Assembly: GCA_002812745.2 (NCBI GenBank)
Contig: NCSJ02000185.1
Coordinates: 20,199-84,198 of the forward strand
Origin: Scytalidium lignicola
Lineage: Eukaryota > Ascomycota > Leotiomycetes
Reading direction: 5' to 3'
Length of the DNA: 64,000 nucleotides
Part shown: one piece after another, positions 46,540 to 57,532 of the stretch
Layout: each line of letters begins with the position of its first letter
How positions within the stretch are numbered: the first letter of the stretch is position 1
The notes under the pieces: generated by a model
Database searches by the model: none
Told to the model about the DNA's origin: nothing
Seen by the model: the letters and a program-made list of their open reading frames with translations, nothing else
Made by a program: the position numbers and the translations under genes

Positions 46540-47534
46540 GGGGTTCTGCAGACTTAAGCTCATCGAAGTCCTCTACTTTGATAAAGTTTTGTGATTGGTT
46601 GGTTGGCTGCCATGGTGGTGGATAGGTTGGTGGCGATCTTAAAGTGGGCGTTTTGTGGTGTTGGTTTTTCTAATATCCGGATTTGGGCGTTCTGATAAGC
46701 ACACGATTCCTATCGACTTGTGCAGAAATTGATTCCCTCTTTTTTNCTTTCTTTATTTTTTTNGCCTTTTTTAAGACAAAGCCTTATGGTTTTTTGGTCG
46801 GGACGGAACAGACGAGTATTAAGATTTTTCTTTTACTTTCGTTTACAATTTGTTCTTGGAGACGAAAATGTACTAGGAAGCGAGGGATAATGGGATAGGA
46901 AAGCACCTCGATATTAAGATTAGCACTTAGGAAGTAGTTAAATATAAATAAATACCCCTTAAATATAAGTGTTTTCAAGGGCAGCTGTGGTTTTGTCTAA
47001 ATAGATCACTCAATTACTATTCTAGCGGCTGGATACTAATCCGAGAGAATACTACTGAAGTGAAAAAGAGATAATTTCAAAGGAACTAGAGAAGAGCAAG
47101 AAAAAACCAGTTGTGGGTGCCTGCCTATATATGCCTTCCTTTGTCAATGCCATTTCCGTTCCCAGGCAGTTTGCCTTTGCCTTTCTAGCGTGAGCTTTTC
47201 CATCTTTAAAAGGTTGTAGTAACTCCATAGGACCTCGAGTCTCGTTGCCGTTATGGATTTACCGGTATTTTTATGATATTGGACCTTCTTTTTTGATAAG
47301 AACAAAAAGAAGGTGCGAACAGAAAGCAAAAAAANGTATATATATAAAGAATAAAGAAAAAAANGAGAACAAAATTAAAAACTAGTGAGGCAATTCCATA
47401 CCATCGTTACTTTCATGCATAAAGTAATACATCCCAATCCCAATCCCATGTCACATTTTTATCGTTTCGTTTAACTGTATACGTACTCCGCTTCTCCGAG
47501 AAAGAATTATTTTTTTGATGTTTTCTCCCCATGA
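46540..47534. other. 3' intergenic between convergent genes, many homopolymers
   Basis: About 1 kb with four Ns, each right after an A or T run (46746, 46763, 47335, 47364). It should contain the 3' ends of VID27 and TPS1. No gene is seen. Confidence 0.5.
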
Positions 47535-49247
47535 TCAAGCATTAACATTCTGCTCTTGTCCATTTATCTTTGCCGCACCCTCTTTCTCCTCCTTTTCCTT
47601 CTTAAGCTCAGCGACTCTCTCTGCCACCGCAGCTGTCATTGTACTCTCAATCCTCTTCTGCTTCTTCTCTGCTAGCTCACTGATCCTGACTAGCTCGCTG
47701 ACAAAGCTCTCTCCCCACCAAGCACTCGTATACTTGAAGACGTACTTTTCCAATTTCTTGAAGTTGACCTCTCTCTGTTCAGGGGTCATTGTGACGGCAT
47801 CATGAATCGCTCCCGAGAGTTCCTCGGTGTTCCAGGGGTTGACGATTAATGCTCCATTGAGGGATTGTGCGGCACCTGCAAATTCTGAGAGAATCATTAC
47901 GCCATGTCGCTTCCGCTGAGTGGCAATGTATTCATATGATACCAGATTCATACCATCACGAGTCGAGGAGACGAGGCATGCATCGCTGACTGCGTAGAGA
48001 GCTGTGAGTTCATCGAATGGCACCGACTGGTGCAGGAAGTGGATGGGCATGAATTCCACGGTGCCGAAGCGGCCATTAATTCGGCCGACAAGCTCATTGA
48101 CGACTGCGCGAAGATTTTGGTATTCTTCCACATCTTGTCTGCTGGGTACTGCTACTTGGATTAGAACGACCTTGCCGACCCATTCTGGATGCTCAGTGAG
48201 GAAGATCTCTAGGGCGTGTAACTTTTGTGGCACGCCTTTAATGTAGTCTAGTCGGTCGACACCGACAATGAGCTTCACTCCAGCAAACTTTTGTTCGAGA
48301 ACCGCGATCCTGTCTTTGACTTTTTGAGTTTCGAGTGCATCGATAAATTTCTCTGGATCAATGCCAATTGGGAAGGCAGCTATGTTGACGTATTTGCCTT
48401 TGAATTCAACTCCATTGGGGGTAGTTGGTACATCTCTAGAAGCCAATGTTAGTTCTAAACACGGGACCGCGGAGCTTGAATAGTGAATGGTTCATGCTTA
48501 CAATATTCTTGAGCAGCTGCTCAGGAAATGCCGAGCATAATCGTATGTGTGGAACCCAATCAGATCGCAGTGAAGGACGCCGAGCAGTAAAGCTTCTCGA
48601 ACGGGCAGAATCCTGTAGATTTCGCTACTGGGAAATGGGGTGTGTAGGAAGAAGCCAATTTTGACATTCTTCTTGGACGATCCGACCTCTTCTCGTAGCA
48701 TCTCTGGCAGCAGCATGAGATGGTAGTCGTGGACCCAGATCAGATCGCCATCTTGAACGTCTTTTGCTACCGTTCTAGCAAATAGCCGGTTAACTTCCCT
48801 GTATGCAGCCCAGGCCGACTCATCGAACGTAATTTCACCTGGGTGGTAGTGGAAGAGCGGCCAGAGGATCGAATCTGCCATTTTTGGTTAATATAGAGAG
48901 CGAGGCGCGCCAGCTATTCGAGCCCACGACAGGTATTCCTTACTAGAGAATCCGTTATAATGCCTATCAGCCAACTCGTCATCAACAAAGACAGGAATGG
49001 CACCATATTCGTCTTTCAATCGTTTTGACATGGCGCCGATCTCGTTTTCGGGGACTTCCAAGCCAGGCCAGCCATACCATTGGAAGGTTGTGGTCTTGGA
49101 CAAACCGCTGAGACCGGTAACCAAGCCTCCGGACGACATTGAGAAAGCGTAGTTTCCATCGTCAGATCGCTTAATGGTGATAGGAAGGCGGTTAGAGACG
49201 AGGAGTAATCGGCCCTGGGGCGTGCTTTGTGGAATCACAGAGGGCAT
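47535..49247 (-). CDS. TPS1: Trehalose-6-phosphate synthase (UDP-forming)
   Basis: Three exons (48944-49247, 48502-48874, 47535-48435) give 525 residues. The enzyme, GT20 family, joins UDP-glucose and glucose-6-phosphate to trehalose-6-phosphate in the cytosol, the first step of trehalose synthesis. Motifs: LLLVSNRLPITIK near the N-terminus, GLSGLSKTTTFQWYGWPG, WVHDYHLMLLPEMLR, GFFLHTPFPSSEIYR, HFLSSCSRIL, and GVDRLDYIKG with the Arg and Lys that hold the donor phosphates; then VSSTRDGMNLVSYEYIATQ and LSEFAGAAQSL. The C-terminal tail beyond the catalytic core is Lys/Glu-rich. In fungi the gene is stress-induced and Tps1 also restrains glycolysis. All introns keep frame. Confidence 0.95.
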
Positions 49248-51512
49248 TGTTGATGTAGGTATTTTTTGTTTTGTTTTGGTGGTGTGAATTTGTGTATGTC
49301 GTAGGAGAGAGGGATGATCAGATAGATGGGAGCTTCCGGAGAGGTATTGCTCTCTTTACGTTTGATGTGTTTGACACTGGGGTAAACACGTGAAGTCGAG
49401 GCTATGAGAAGCCTTCGTTTGCGGACTCTCTGACGTATGCGAAGAGTGTTTGTAGATTCTCGTGGCGTGATGTGCAACAAAGGACTCAGCAGCTCTGGAG
49501 CGAGATGTTAGAGATTTAGATTCACACAATCAATTCACGCTGGCGCTGAGGTTGAAGCGCCTCAATAGCGATCCCATAAGACTTTTCTAGGTTTGAGGTG
49601 GAGGGGAAGCTTTGTCTGTATGTAGGAACACGGAAGGTGAGATGGACCCCACCTTCTGGATAAGATCTTGGCTTTTGCGGAGCTCCAACCACCGATGACG
49701 ATGATGTGCTGGCTGCGACAACCACCAAGAACGTGATGCAATGGAAAGGGGAGGATATAAAAGCGAAAATAGGGTTGGAAGGCGGAGAACGAAGAGGGAC
49801 AGACGGAAGGTTAATAAATGGAGTACAGCACTCCCGTAATTAATGATTATTTGTTTTCTTGGAATTACCGGCAATGTACTGTACCGTCCATGCACACAGC
49901 GAAAAAAAAANGTTGGTGAGGGGTTGCCTCTGCCACTGTACGGCCCCAGCACAGGCAGCTTTGGGCGGCCCGTTAGCCTGGACCAACGACGTAATGGGCC
50001 TCAACCTGCCCCCCTTGGGAAAAGCCTGGCTGGCTTTGGGCGTCTGGCGCCTTCCGTCATCTCTCTCTCCTTTGTCTCCTGCTTCTTTTCCTTCCTCTGC
50101 TTTTCCCGCCCTTTTCTTTTCTCCTTTCTTCTCTGCTGCTGGTTACTGTACTGTGCTATCTTCTGCTCATCTATTTTATCCAGTGCCCCGTGAATCCCCA
50201 TAACCTCGGTGCTCGGCGTCTGGTCTGATCTCGAGGGCAATCCAATCCAAACGGCCCTCCCATGTTAGAAAATCATGCGCATCCACATGTCTTTCCTCTG
50301 CTCTGCTGATGGAGGAACCTCCCGCAGCCTCCCGTTTTATTTTCGAATGGCCAACCCTCTTGACTCCTGCCCTTCCAGGCGTACCAGCTGCCCCTAGCCA
50401 TAGCGGAAAGCCGCTCCGCGCGAAAGGAAGTAAGTGAGAAAATGGCGAAAAAGAGAGCCTTCTGGCCAAACTCAAATCGTCCTGGGTAATTGAACTGTTG
50501 ACTGTTGTGCATCCTGCACCATGCACCGTACCGTCGCAGCGAAATCCGTGGAAACCTTGCTGCTCATCGGGCTGCAAACCATCAGCAGCCAATCAAGGCA
50601 CCACCAGCCCAATGGCATCTCACTTGCACGGGCTCGACTGGGTGCTGGGCGCTGGTTGCTTCGATGCTGCGCGTTACAGTATATTTCTGCGCCGCCATGC
50701 GAGGTCGTGCTGCTGCAGCCTTACCAATCCCCCTCTTCGGCTTTATTTGAGCTATTAATTTCGCTCAGCGACGGGGTCTCGCCCAGTAATCTGCCCTAGA
50801 GGGGGAAAAAAGAAGAGGAAACAAAGCTTTCTTTGAAGTCTCCCCGAAACAAATCCGGCCAGTACCACTGCCGTCGTAGAATAGCAAATGTGACCTTTCA
50901 TGCACAATATTGGCGCGCTTATTTCTCGGCACATCCTGAAAACAGCCTGCATAGATGGAGTGACTGTCACCAGGCGTACTAGGCGTACCAGGTAAGAAGG
51001 ATTATTGCCTGCCAAAGATATACCTGACTAGGAGAAAGATGCCCTTTCAGGGAATGTCCCATGTTCCGCATTAACCCCGAGCTTTTATCAATTAGCCTTA
51101 GGTGAAACGGATTAAAGGTAACAACTTCAACTATCTATTCAAGGGCAGTCAGTACCTTAGGTCCATAGCTTCAAGTTTGGTCACAGACAGTATCATGCTT
51201 TGAGTGTAAGTAGTTATTAATAATAATAACGCCCTTTACTGTTACCATCGCATAAATCGCTGGAATATTATCCAGACAATTGGCCTAAGAGGAACAAACA
51301 ACGTTGATAACCAACAAATATGGTTGGGTAGGAAGCTTCAATAGATGGAAGAGCCAGAAATGCCCCTCAATTGCATGATATGCCTGAGGCATTATATACC
51401 TTGCCGTGCTTGGTAACGCGACCTCGAAACCGAACGCGCCGAGCGCGACGACAATCCAGCCTTGTCCCATCAATTCTTTTCTCCACAATTGCCAATCGGC
51501 CAGTAAATACAA
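49248..51512. other. Long divergent intergenic region, TPS1 / DEK_C gene
   Basis: About 2.3 kb between two start codons that point apart. The middle (about 49900-50800) is noticeably more GC-rich than surrounding intergenic DNA and has overlapping open frames on both strands, none with a recognised motif. A pyrimidine-rich tract lies at about 50055-50140, and an N follows an A run at 49911. Likely long promoters, perhaps with an unrecognised transcript. Confidence 0.4.
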
Positions 51513-53079
51513 ATGGCATCCTCGCCACAGGCTATAACTTCTGCTCTCCAATCTACGGTAGAGCAAATTTTCAAAGGCTCCGACCGGGATAGCTTAACCG
51601 TCAATCTCGTGCGGAAGAAAGTTGAGAACGAGCTGGGTCTAGATGCGGGGTTCCTGGTAAATGATGGATGGAAGGACAAGAGCAAGAAGATCATTAAAGA
51701 CCATGTGGTATTTAATTCTGTATTTCTTTTTTCACTAATTTTTTGTTATTGTATGCGATTTTATCAACTTGCTCACTCTCATGGATTTTTCTTAGGAGCA
51801 ATTAGTAAAAGATGAAGAGAGTGGCGCCGTTGCGCCAACTCCTGCGCCGATCGAAACCAAGAAAGGAGTAAAGCGATCGTCCCCCGAGGAGAAATCTGCA
51901 CCCAAGAAGCGCCAGAAAAAACAACCTCCAATATCAAAGGAGGAGGTTGAAGAGGACTCTGATGAGAGTGATGCGCCGAAGAGAAAGAAGACCAAGGCGA
52001 AGTCTGTGACACCAGCCAAAAGGCAACCGAAAAAGAAAGCACCGAAAGTAGAGGACGAGGAAGATTTAGAGGAGGAAGATGAAGAGGAAGAGGAAAATTC
52101 CATTAATGTCTCATCATTGGCTGGAAAAGAAGAGGATAGTGATGAGCCAAAGCCAAAGAAAGTCGGAGCGAAAGCTCAAAGACAAGGCAAGCGACAGCCC
52201 AAGAGCAGAGAGGAAATAGAATCAGATCTGGATGAAGGGGATAACGAGAGCGGCGACGTCTCGACGAAGATGAAAAATGCATCCATAAGTCCGGAGCGAT
52301 CGAGGAAGCACAAAAAGGATGCTACGAAGGACATTGACAGCAATAGCGACCACGACGGCGATGATAATGATAAGGCTCGAAGCAAAGATCACACTTCTCC
52401 CAAAACAAGCAAACAGGTAGCTCCCAAATCTCAAGACAAAGAGGATTCCAAAGCGCAGGACTCCGATTCCTCCGACACATCCATCCTCCTTGACGAAGCA
52501 CCCCCCAAATCCAAACGAGGCAGCAAGAACAAAGTCAATCCCAAATCCAAACCTGCGCCGAAGGATCTTTCTCCCACCGAACTCCAGATAAAGACGTTAC
52601 AATCCCAGCTCGTGAAATGCGGCGTGCGCAAGATCTGGGGCATTGAGCTCAAGCAGTTCGGCACCGATTCCACGGCAAAGATCAGACATTTGCAAAATAT
52701 GCTGAGGGATGTGGGAATGGTTGGTCGTTTCTCGGAGGCTAGGGCAAGGGAAATCAAGGAGATGAGGGAGTTGCAGGCTGATTTGGAGGCTGTAAGGCAG
52801 GGAGAGAGTATGTGGGGTGTGGATGGGGAGGTGGAGTCTGGGGGCCGGCCGAGAAGGAAGGCAGTGAGGGAGAGGAAGGTTGCGAAGATCCAAGACAGTG
52901 ATGATGAGGAAGGTGAGGATCAGGGGCCGAAGGATGACGGGTTTAAATCTAACGGAGAGGGCTCTGACGAAGATGATGAAGACGTTAAGAGTGGATATGG
53001 CAGGAAGAAAATGGAAAGGGCGGCGAGGGCAAAACAGGATTTGATGTTCCTGGGTGACGATGAAAGCGAGTCTGATTAA
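51513..53079 (+). CDS. DEK_C-domain nuclear protein, highly charged
   Basis: Exons 51513-51707 and 51796-53079 (88-bp intron, phase 0) give 492 residues. Residues 1-65 form a helical DEK C-terminal-like domain (SLTVNLVRKKVENELGLDAG). Residues about 80-345 are disordered, with alternating Lys-rich and Asp/Glu/Ser-rich blocks. About 345-405 is a second folded region (LSPTELQIKTLQSQLVKCGVRKIWGIELK), followed by more acidic tail. The layout suggests a chromatin protein that binds DNA through the DEK_C fold and histones through acidic runs. Similar fungal proteins are annotated as transcriptional regulators, without much experimental support that I know of. Confidence 0.75.
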
Positions 53080-53334
53080 TAAAAAAAAGGCGTTGAATCT
53101 GTATATATATACATGTAATCTCATGCATTGACAAAGGAGATACCACGATGGGGGTTTAGGGGGACAGGAATCTTTGTTCATTTATATACTAATAACTTCT
53201 TAACTTACTTTTGAGAGGGCTGGATTCTCACTAACCATTAAAATCGAGTTCCTCTTTGGCATAGTGTCATCAACTTTTTTTTTCCCAGAGACTATTTTTC
53301 GTTCAATTTTGATTTCGCTAATTGTCCAAAACAT

Positions 53335-55763
53335 CTAAAACATCCCCAACAGGTCCTCGTTGGTCTTCTTCCCCCCATTTTCTCCCTGCAACTGTGACTG
53401 CGGAGGAGGTGGTTGACTAGGTCCACTGAAATTCAGTGATGCAAATCCATTCATCAAGTCATTGGTATTCTGCGCTCCTCCATTTGATGTAGATCCGTTC
53501 ACATCAAATAATCCCATCATATCGTTCATACCGCTCGAGCCAGCAGCCTCGGCGCCGCTGGGGCTAGCTACTCTTTGCGGAGTGCCGGCTAGACCTTCAA
53601 GACCGGATGACCCAACTGGAATAGGTGCTTCTGCCGATGCAGGAGCGGCTCCGTCGAAGTCAATGTCCAACAGATTCTCTGCGTTGGAGCCTGGCTGGCC
53701 ACCATTTGCAGCTGCGACGACTGCAGCAATGGGGTTTTCAGCTGCATCTTGCCGTTGCTCTTGAAGGGCTGCACGTTGGATTTCGTCGGCGCCGAATCGT
53801 CCATGGCCAACGAAGGCCTCGGGTGGTTTATGATAAACTGAAGCGAGAGTGGATAATTCACTAAGGAGCTGCTGCAAAAGCACTGGTGATAGAGATGACA
53901 TGGTGGTAGTGATAGGGGGTTTTTCAGAAAGGATGATGTTCTATAATATTAACATTACGATCCTGAGTAGAGGAAGTCAGAATACCTACTTTAGCTACCT
54001 GAAGGTCTCCTGATAATAATCGCCAATAGACATAGGCCCTGTCTCTGATATCTGGGTTATCGTTGTCTGCTGTTGCGGCTTGAAGAATTTTCTGGACAAG
54101 TCCCTGATTGTTATCTGGCTTTTTCAGGAACAGCTTAACAACAGCTGTGAGGATTTGTAGTTGAACCTAGCTAATGTTAGTTGAAAATGGCTAGTTAGTG
54201 GGTACTGAAGCTTACCTGGGTGAACTCTTCCATGAAACCTTCAACAAAGCCCGCAAGAATCTCATCGGCATTACTGATCTTTTCCGCATACTCTCCAACT
54301 ATCCAAATCAAAGCACCACGTGCATTTGGTTCATCCAGTTCATCGATATATTTGCAAAGTGTCGGGATAATTCCTTCATACCCTGGATACTTTCGGAAGA
54401 TATCTTTTATGACAACAACAGCTTCTTGGACAACATAGTTGACCTTTGTCGCAATAAGGTCAAGTAGAGTATTGACACATTTCTCGCAAGCACTTTCAAT
54501 CTTGATGGCCGCTTGTCCGATAGCTTTGACAGCCCTTCGAACGAAGTCCATGTCCACTTCCAAAGCATATTCCTTCAACTCTGAGAGGAGCTGGTCAACG
54601 TTCTTCTCATTCGCTATCCGAACCATAATCTCTAATTTTTGGAGCTTGACATATGGAGGATCATTATACTTGCAAAAGAAGACTCGGAGTTCCTTGCTCA
54701 AGATGTCTGGATTCGCTTGGAGGAGTAGATCGATGTTCCTCAAAGCAACATATTGTACTTCTGGTGCTGATGCCACAAGAGTTACTAGTCATAGTTAGCT
54801 AGGTAATTTAGGGAAGAGGTGCCGAGGTATACCTAAAGGAGGAGCCATCTTTTTTAAGTATTGTCTAGTGAGATCTGGATTGATAATCTTCATGTGAAGG
54901 AATACAACCTTAACGGCCGCTAATACCACACTTGGGTTTACGTGTTGAAATTGAGGAGTAACTCTTTCACAGATATGCTCTGATTCTGTGACATCTGTAG
55001 TTTTGTAATCCGCCAGTGTTGTTAGAAGTGTAACCCTTCCCCACTCTGTACACTCATTCAAAGCCATGAGCATCTTCTTTAACGTTGCGGGAGTTACACG
55101 CAGTGCCTTAGTCTCTGGTGCAGTCTCGGTGATCTCTGCCAATGCCGTGACTGAATTCGCAACTACCATAGGGTTGGCATCTCCAATCATATCCTTCAAT
55201 ATATCTAGAAATCCGTTCTCAATACACATCGTTGGGTTGAGATCAAACAATTTCGCAACACATATCGCTGCTGTTTTCCGGACATAAGGAGATTCATCCC
55301 GTAATGTTTTGCGTAGCGGCTCTTCCATATAGTCCACCATTTTATCCACTCTAATGCAACCCATCGTCCGTATAGCAAGCGCTCGCACTAAAGGATTTGG
55401 GTCTTCCGAATCTTGGACGAAGGTGTTAACAGCCAAGATACAAAGATCCGGATGCGATTTGGCATAGTTCCTAGGCGAGTGATTAGCACAATCAATCCAA
55501 GTATCAGATCGTTCATGAATAATCTCTTCTCACATCAAATATAGATATACCAGCTTCTTCTGATCCAAATCTGAGGTAGCAATATTCTTCAGAACGTCGG
55601 GAAAAAGCGCAGACACATCCTTGCCCAGGGTCATAGACATAATGGTCTTCTGAATAGCTTCCTTCCGCTCGTAGGCATATTGTGATACCAGGCCAGCTCG
55701 TAACTCGAATGTTTCGCCTTTTCTAGGGGCCGCGAAGGCACCTCTGATCCTGTTTACCGCCAT
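53335..55763 (-). CDS. APL2: AP-1 complex subunit beta (beta-adaptin)
   Basis: Five exons (55534-55763, 54833-55470, 54216-54784, 53990-54166, 53335-53940) give 739 residues. Beta-adaptin is a large chain of the clathrin adaptor AP-1, which sorts cargo between trans-Golgi and endosomes. The adaptin trunk is clear: [40 protein letters not shown] across intron 1, [48 protein letters not shown] and [14 protein letters not shown] Gly/Ala/Asn-rich hinge follows with LLDIDFD, a clathrin-box-like motif, and the chain ends NEDLLGMF with no ear domain, as in other filamentous ascomycetes. Each splice junction restores conserved sequence. Convergent with the DEK_C gene. Confidence 0.95.
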
Positions 55764-55797
55764 CGCTCACAAAGATGGCGATTTGAGGTTATGCCCC

Positions 55798-56016
55798 TCA
55801 TACGCCTGCGGCTTCGATTGATGTATGATCGCACCAGCGTTTGCTAGATTGTATATAGTACTTGGCAGCTGCTAAATCAGGGCCCTTGGCTGTTATAAAT
55901 TTCTGACTTCGTGTGGTGACAATGTATGGTGCGCCGCCGCGAGGTTTGACCTTGAAGCCTTTAATTAGTGTATAGCTGTCAGCCTGGTCTGGTGCGGTAT
56001 AGAACGGGGCAGTCAT
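55798..56016 (-). CDS. Short ORF just upstream of AP-1 beta
   Basis: A 72-codon ATG frame on the same strand as the AP-1 beta gene ends 34 bp before that gene's ATG. The peptide is basic and looks protein-like (SYTLIKGFKVKPRGGAPYIV, then KGPDLAAAKYYI). I do not know its family. It could be a separate small gene, an upstream ORF in the AP-1 beta leader, or the first exon of a longer transcript, since the frame meets a possible GTATGA donor just before its stop. The gap is too short for a normal promoter. Confidence 0.4.
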   Translation of the reverse strand: MTAPFYTAPDQADSYTLIKGFKVKPRGGAPYIVTTRSQKFITAKGPDLAAAKYYIQSSKRWCDHTSIEAAGV

Positions 56017-56144
56017 AGCTATTGGGCAGGGGTATCACTATCAAAGGGGTCTCCACCGCTTACGGCACTTTAACTTCATGTGGAATGCGGTTAAGACACA
56101 ACGTTAAGATAATCTCAGATAGCAAGCCCGTACTTTTGAGAATA

Positions 56145-56478
56145 ATGGTAAGATATCTCGTTCCTAGACTAATCTCCAATTGAAATTAAATAAATCACAG
56201 GCAAATCTCCCAAATCTTCGGCGACTCTTTGTAGAAGCCCGAACAGAAGTAGAGGAAAAATCCTACTCCAGAAATGCCGTAAGTTTGTAACCCGTATTGA
56301 TCGAAAGTTTACTTATGATATAGTTTTATAATATTGTTTTGTACATGTCTTCGGTTGCTGTCTTCAGTCTCATTGCGCAACGAGTGAGCAAGCTCAACAG
56401 CTGAATAGCGCCTACTTCCTGAAAACCATAGGGACGAATGAAGGACAAGATATTGTCTCTGCATTCTATCATATATGA
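56145..56478 (+). CDS. Possible small three-exon gene
   Basis: An ATG at 56145-56147 is followed directly by a GTAAGA donor. Exon 2 (56201-56278) gives 26 open codons (ANLPNLRRLFVEARTEVEEK...) between a good acceptor and a GTAAGT donor. Exon 3 (56368-56478) gives 36 more codons to a TGA. All junctions are phase 0, giving about 63 residues. The exon-2 peptide is amphipathic and helical. I know no family for it. Consistent phases and good splice sites are the main support; chance is possible at this size. Confidence 0.35.
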
Positions 56479-56892
56479 GGAATTACCTCCGATGCCGCCA
56501 TATTGGTTTGAGATTACTCCTTGCTGGATTAATCTTTGGTTTACTATGCTTCAATTTTGAAAAGGGCATATGAACTCGGCGGTTTGACTTATAAGAATAT
56601 CGAGTCTACCGTAACGGCTGAAAGGTGATCAACAACTGTTCAAAATCGAAATGACTGTGTTCAAGATGCTCTGCAGCCTTTTAGCAAAACTAGAGGTCTC
56701 CGCACTCGGTGCATGACGTTTATCAGATCCTCTTTATATACAGCGTCAATGGTTTTGTCAATCCTAAGCTTCACATTCATCCGCTCTATAGTCTTCTCAC
56801 TTGTCAGATAATGCTAAGGTTCCGCCACTAGCAAGATTCTAATCATCCTCAGACTTCGAGTGTCACAGTTATGATCCCTCATATATACTGAT
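56479..56892. other. Intergenic, 3' of BOL2
   Basis: About 400 bp of AT-rich sequence between the candidate small gene and the end of BOL2. I see no gene. Confidence 0.5.
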
Positions 56893-57278
56893 TCATGCTG
56901 TAGTTCCGCTCACGACCTCTCCTGTTGTATTCTTTCCTGGCGCTACATCCTGAACTCCCTCCTGTCGTTGCTTCTCCCATTGTTCTGGTGTATAACATTT
57001 CGGTGTCCATGCATGTATCGCCGCGATCTCAGACTTGAGCGCATTATTTACTAACCGATGTCGAGCTAATGTGGTCTTTTTTTCAAATTGAGGAGATACT
57101 ATTAGAGCAGAGAAAGCTTGGCCACAGCCGCCTGGATTGTGTCATGTTAGGGTATATATCTAGGTCTATGGTGGGGGGATGTACCTGACATATCCTCGAT
57201 ATCGACGTGTGTAGCTTGCAATTTCTCTATAATTTTAGCTCTAAGGTCTGCCTCCGTGATGCCAGATGGATCAGCCAT
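56893..57278 (-). CDS. BOL2: BolA-like protein BOL2/FRA2
   Basis: Exons 57185-57278 and 56893-57131 (53-bp intron, phase 1) give 110 residues. The BolA fold is plain: [20 protein letters not shown], then [20 protein letters not shown] across the junction, then [20 protein letters not shown] and [15 protein letters not shown]. The family pairs with monothiol glutaredoxins to bind a [2Fe-2S] cluster; the conserved Cys and the His of ARHRLV are the BolA-side ligand candidates. In yeast this complex (Fra2 with Grx3/4) reports iron status to the iron regulators. A 17-residue C-terminal extension is not conserved in yeast. No long single frame shows the gene; it appears only after splicing. Confidence 0.93.
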
Positions 57279-57532
57279 GGTTAACAGAGGATAACCAGTT
57301 AGTTGTATATATTCTGGTAGAGACTTTGGGACTTATTAATAGTGATGTGAAATCAAATGGTTATGAAGCAAACGTCACAAACATCCCCAAGCGGCCGCAT
57401 GTCGCAAACCTCGGTGATAGGTGCACACTCCAAATGCAGGACACAATCTAGAACAATTACAACATCGCTTTGAAGGATCATGTGATGGTTTTGCGATCAG
57501 TTATTTCAAGGTCCATACATACTGGAAGGATA

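Noticed and set aside
49235..49480. Upstream ORF overlapping the TPS1 start
   Set aside because: Its first codon is TTG, not ATG, so there is no good case for a regulatory uORF.
52597..53181. 194-codon minus-strand frame opposite the DEK_C gene
   Set aside because: It is the complement of a supported coding exon and has no recognisable domain.
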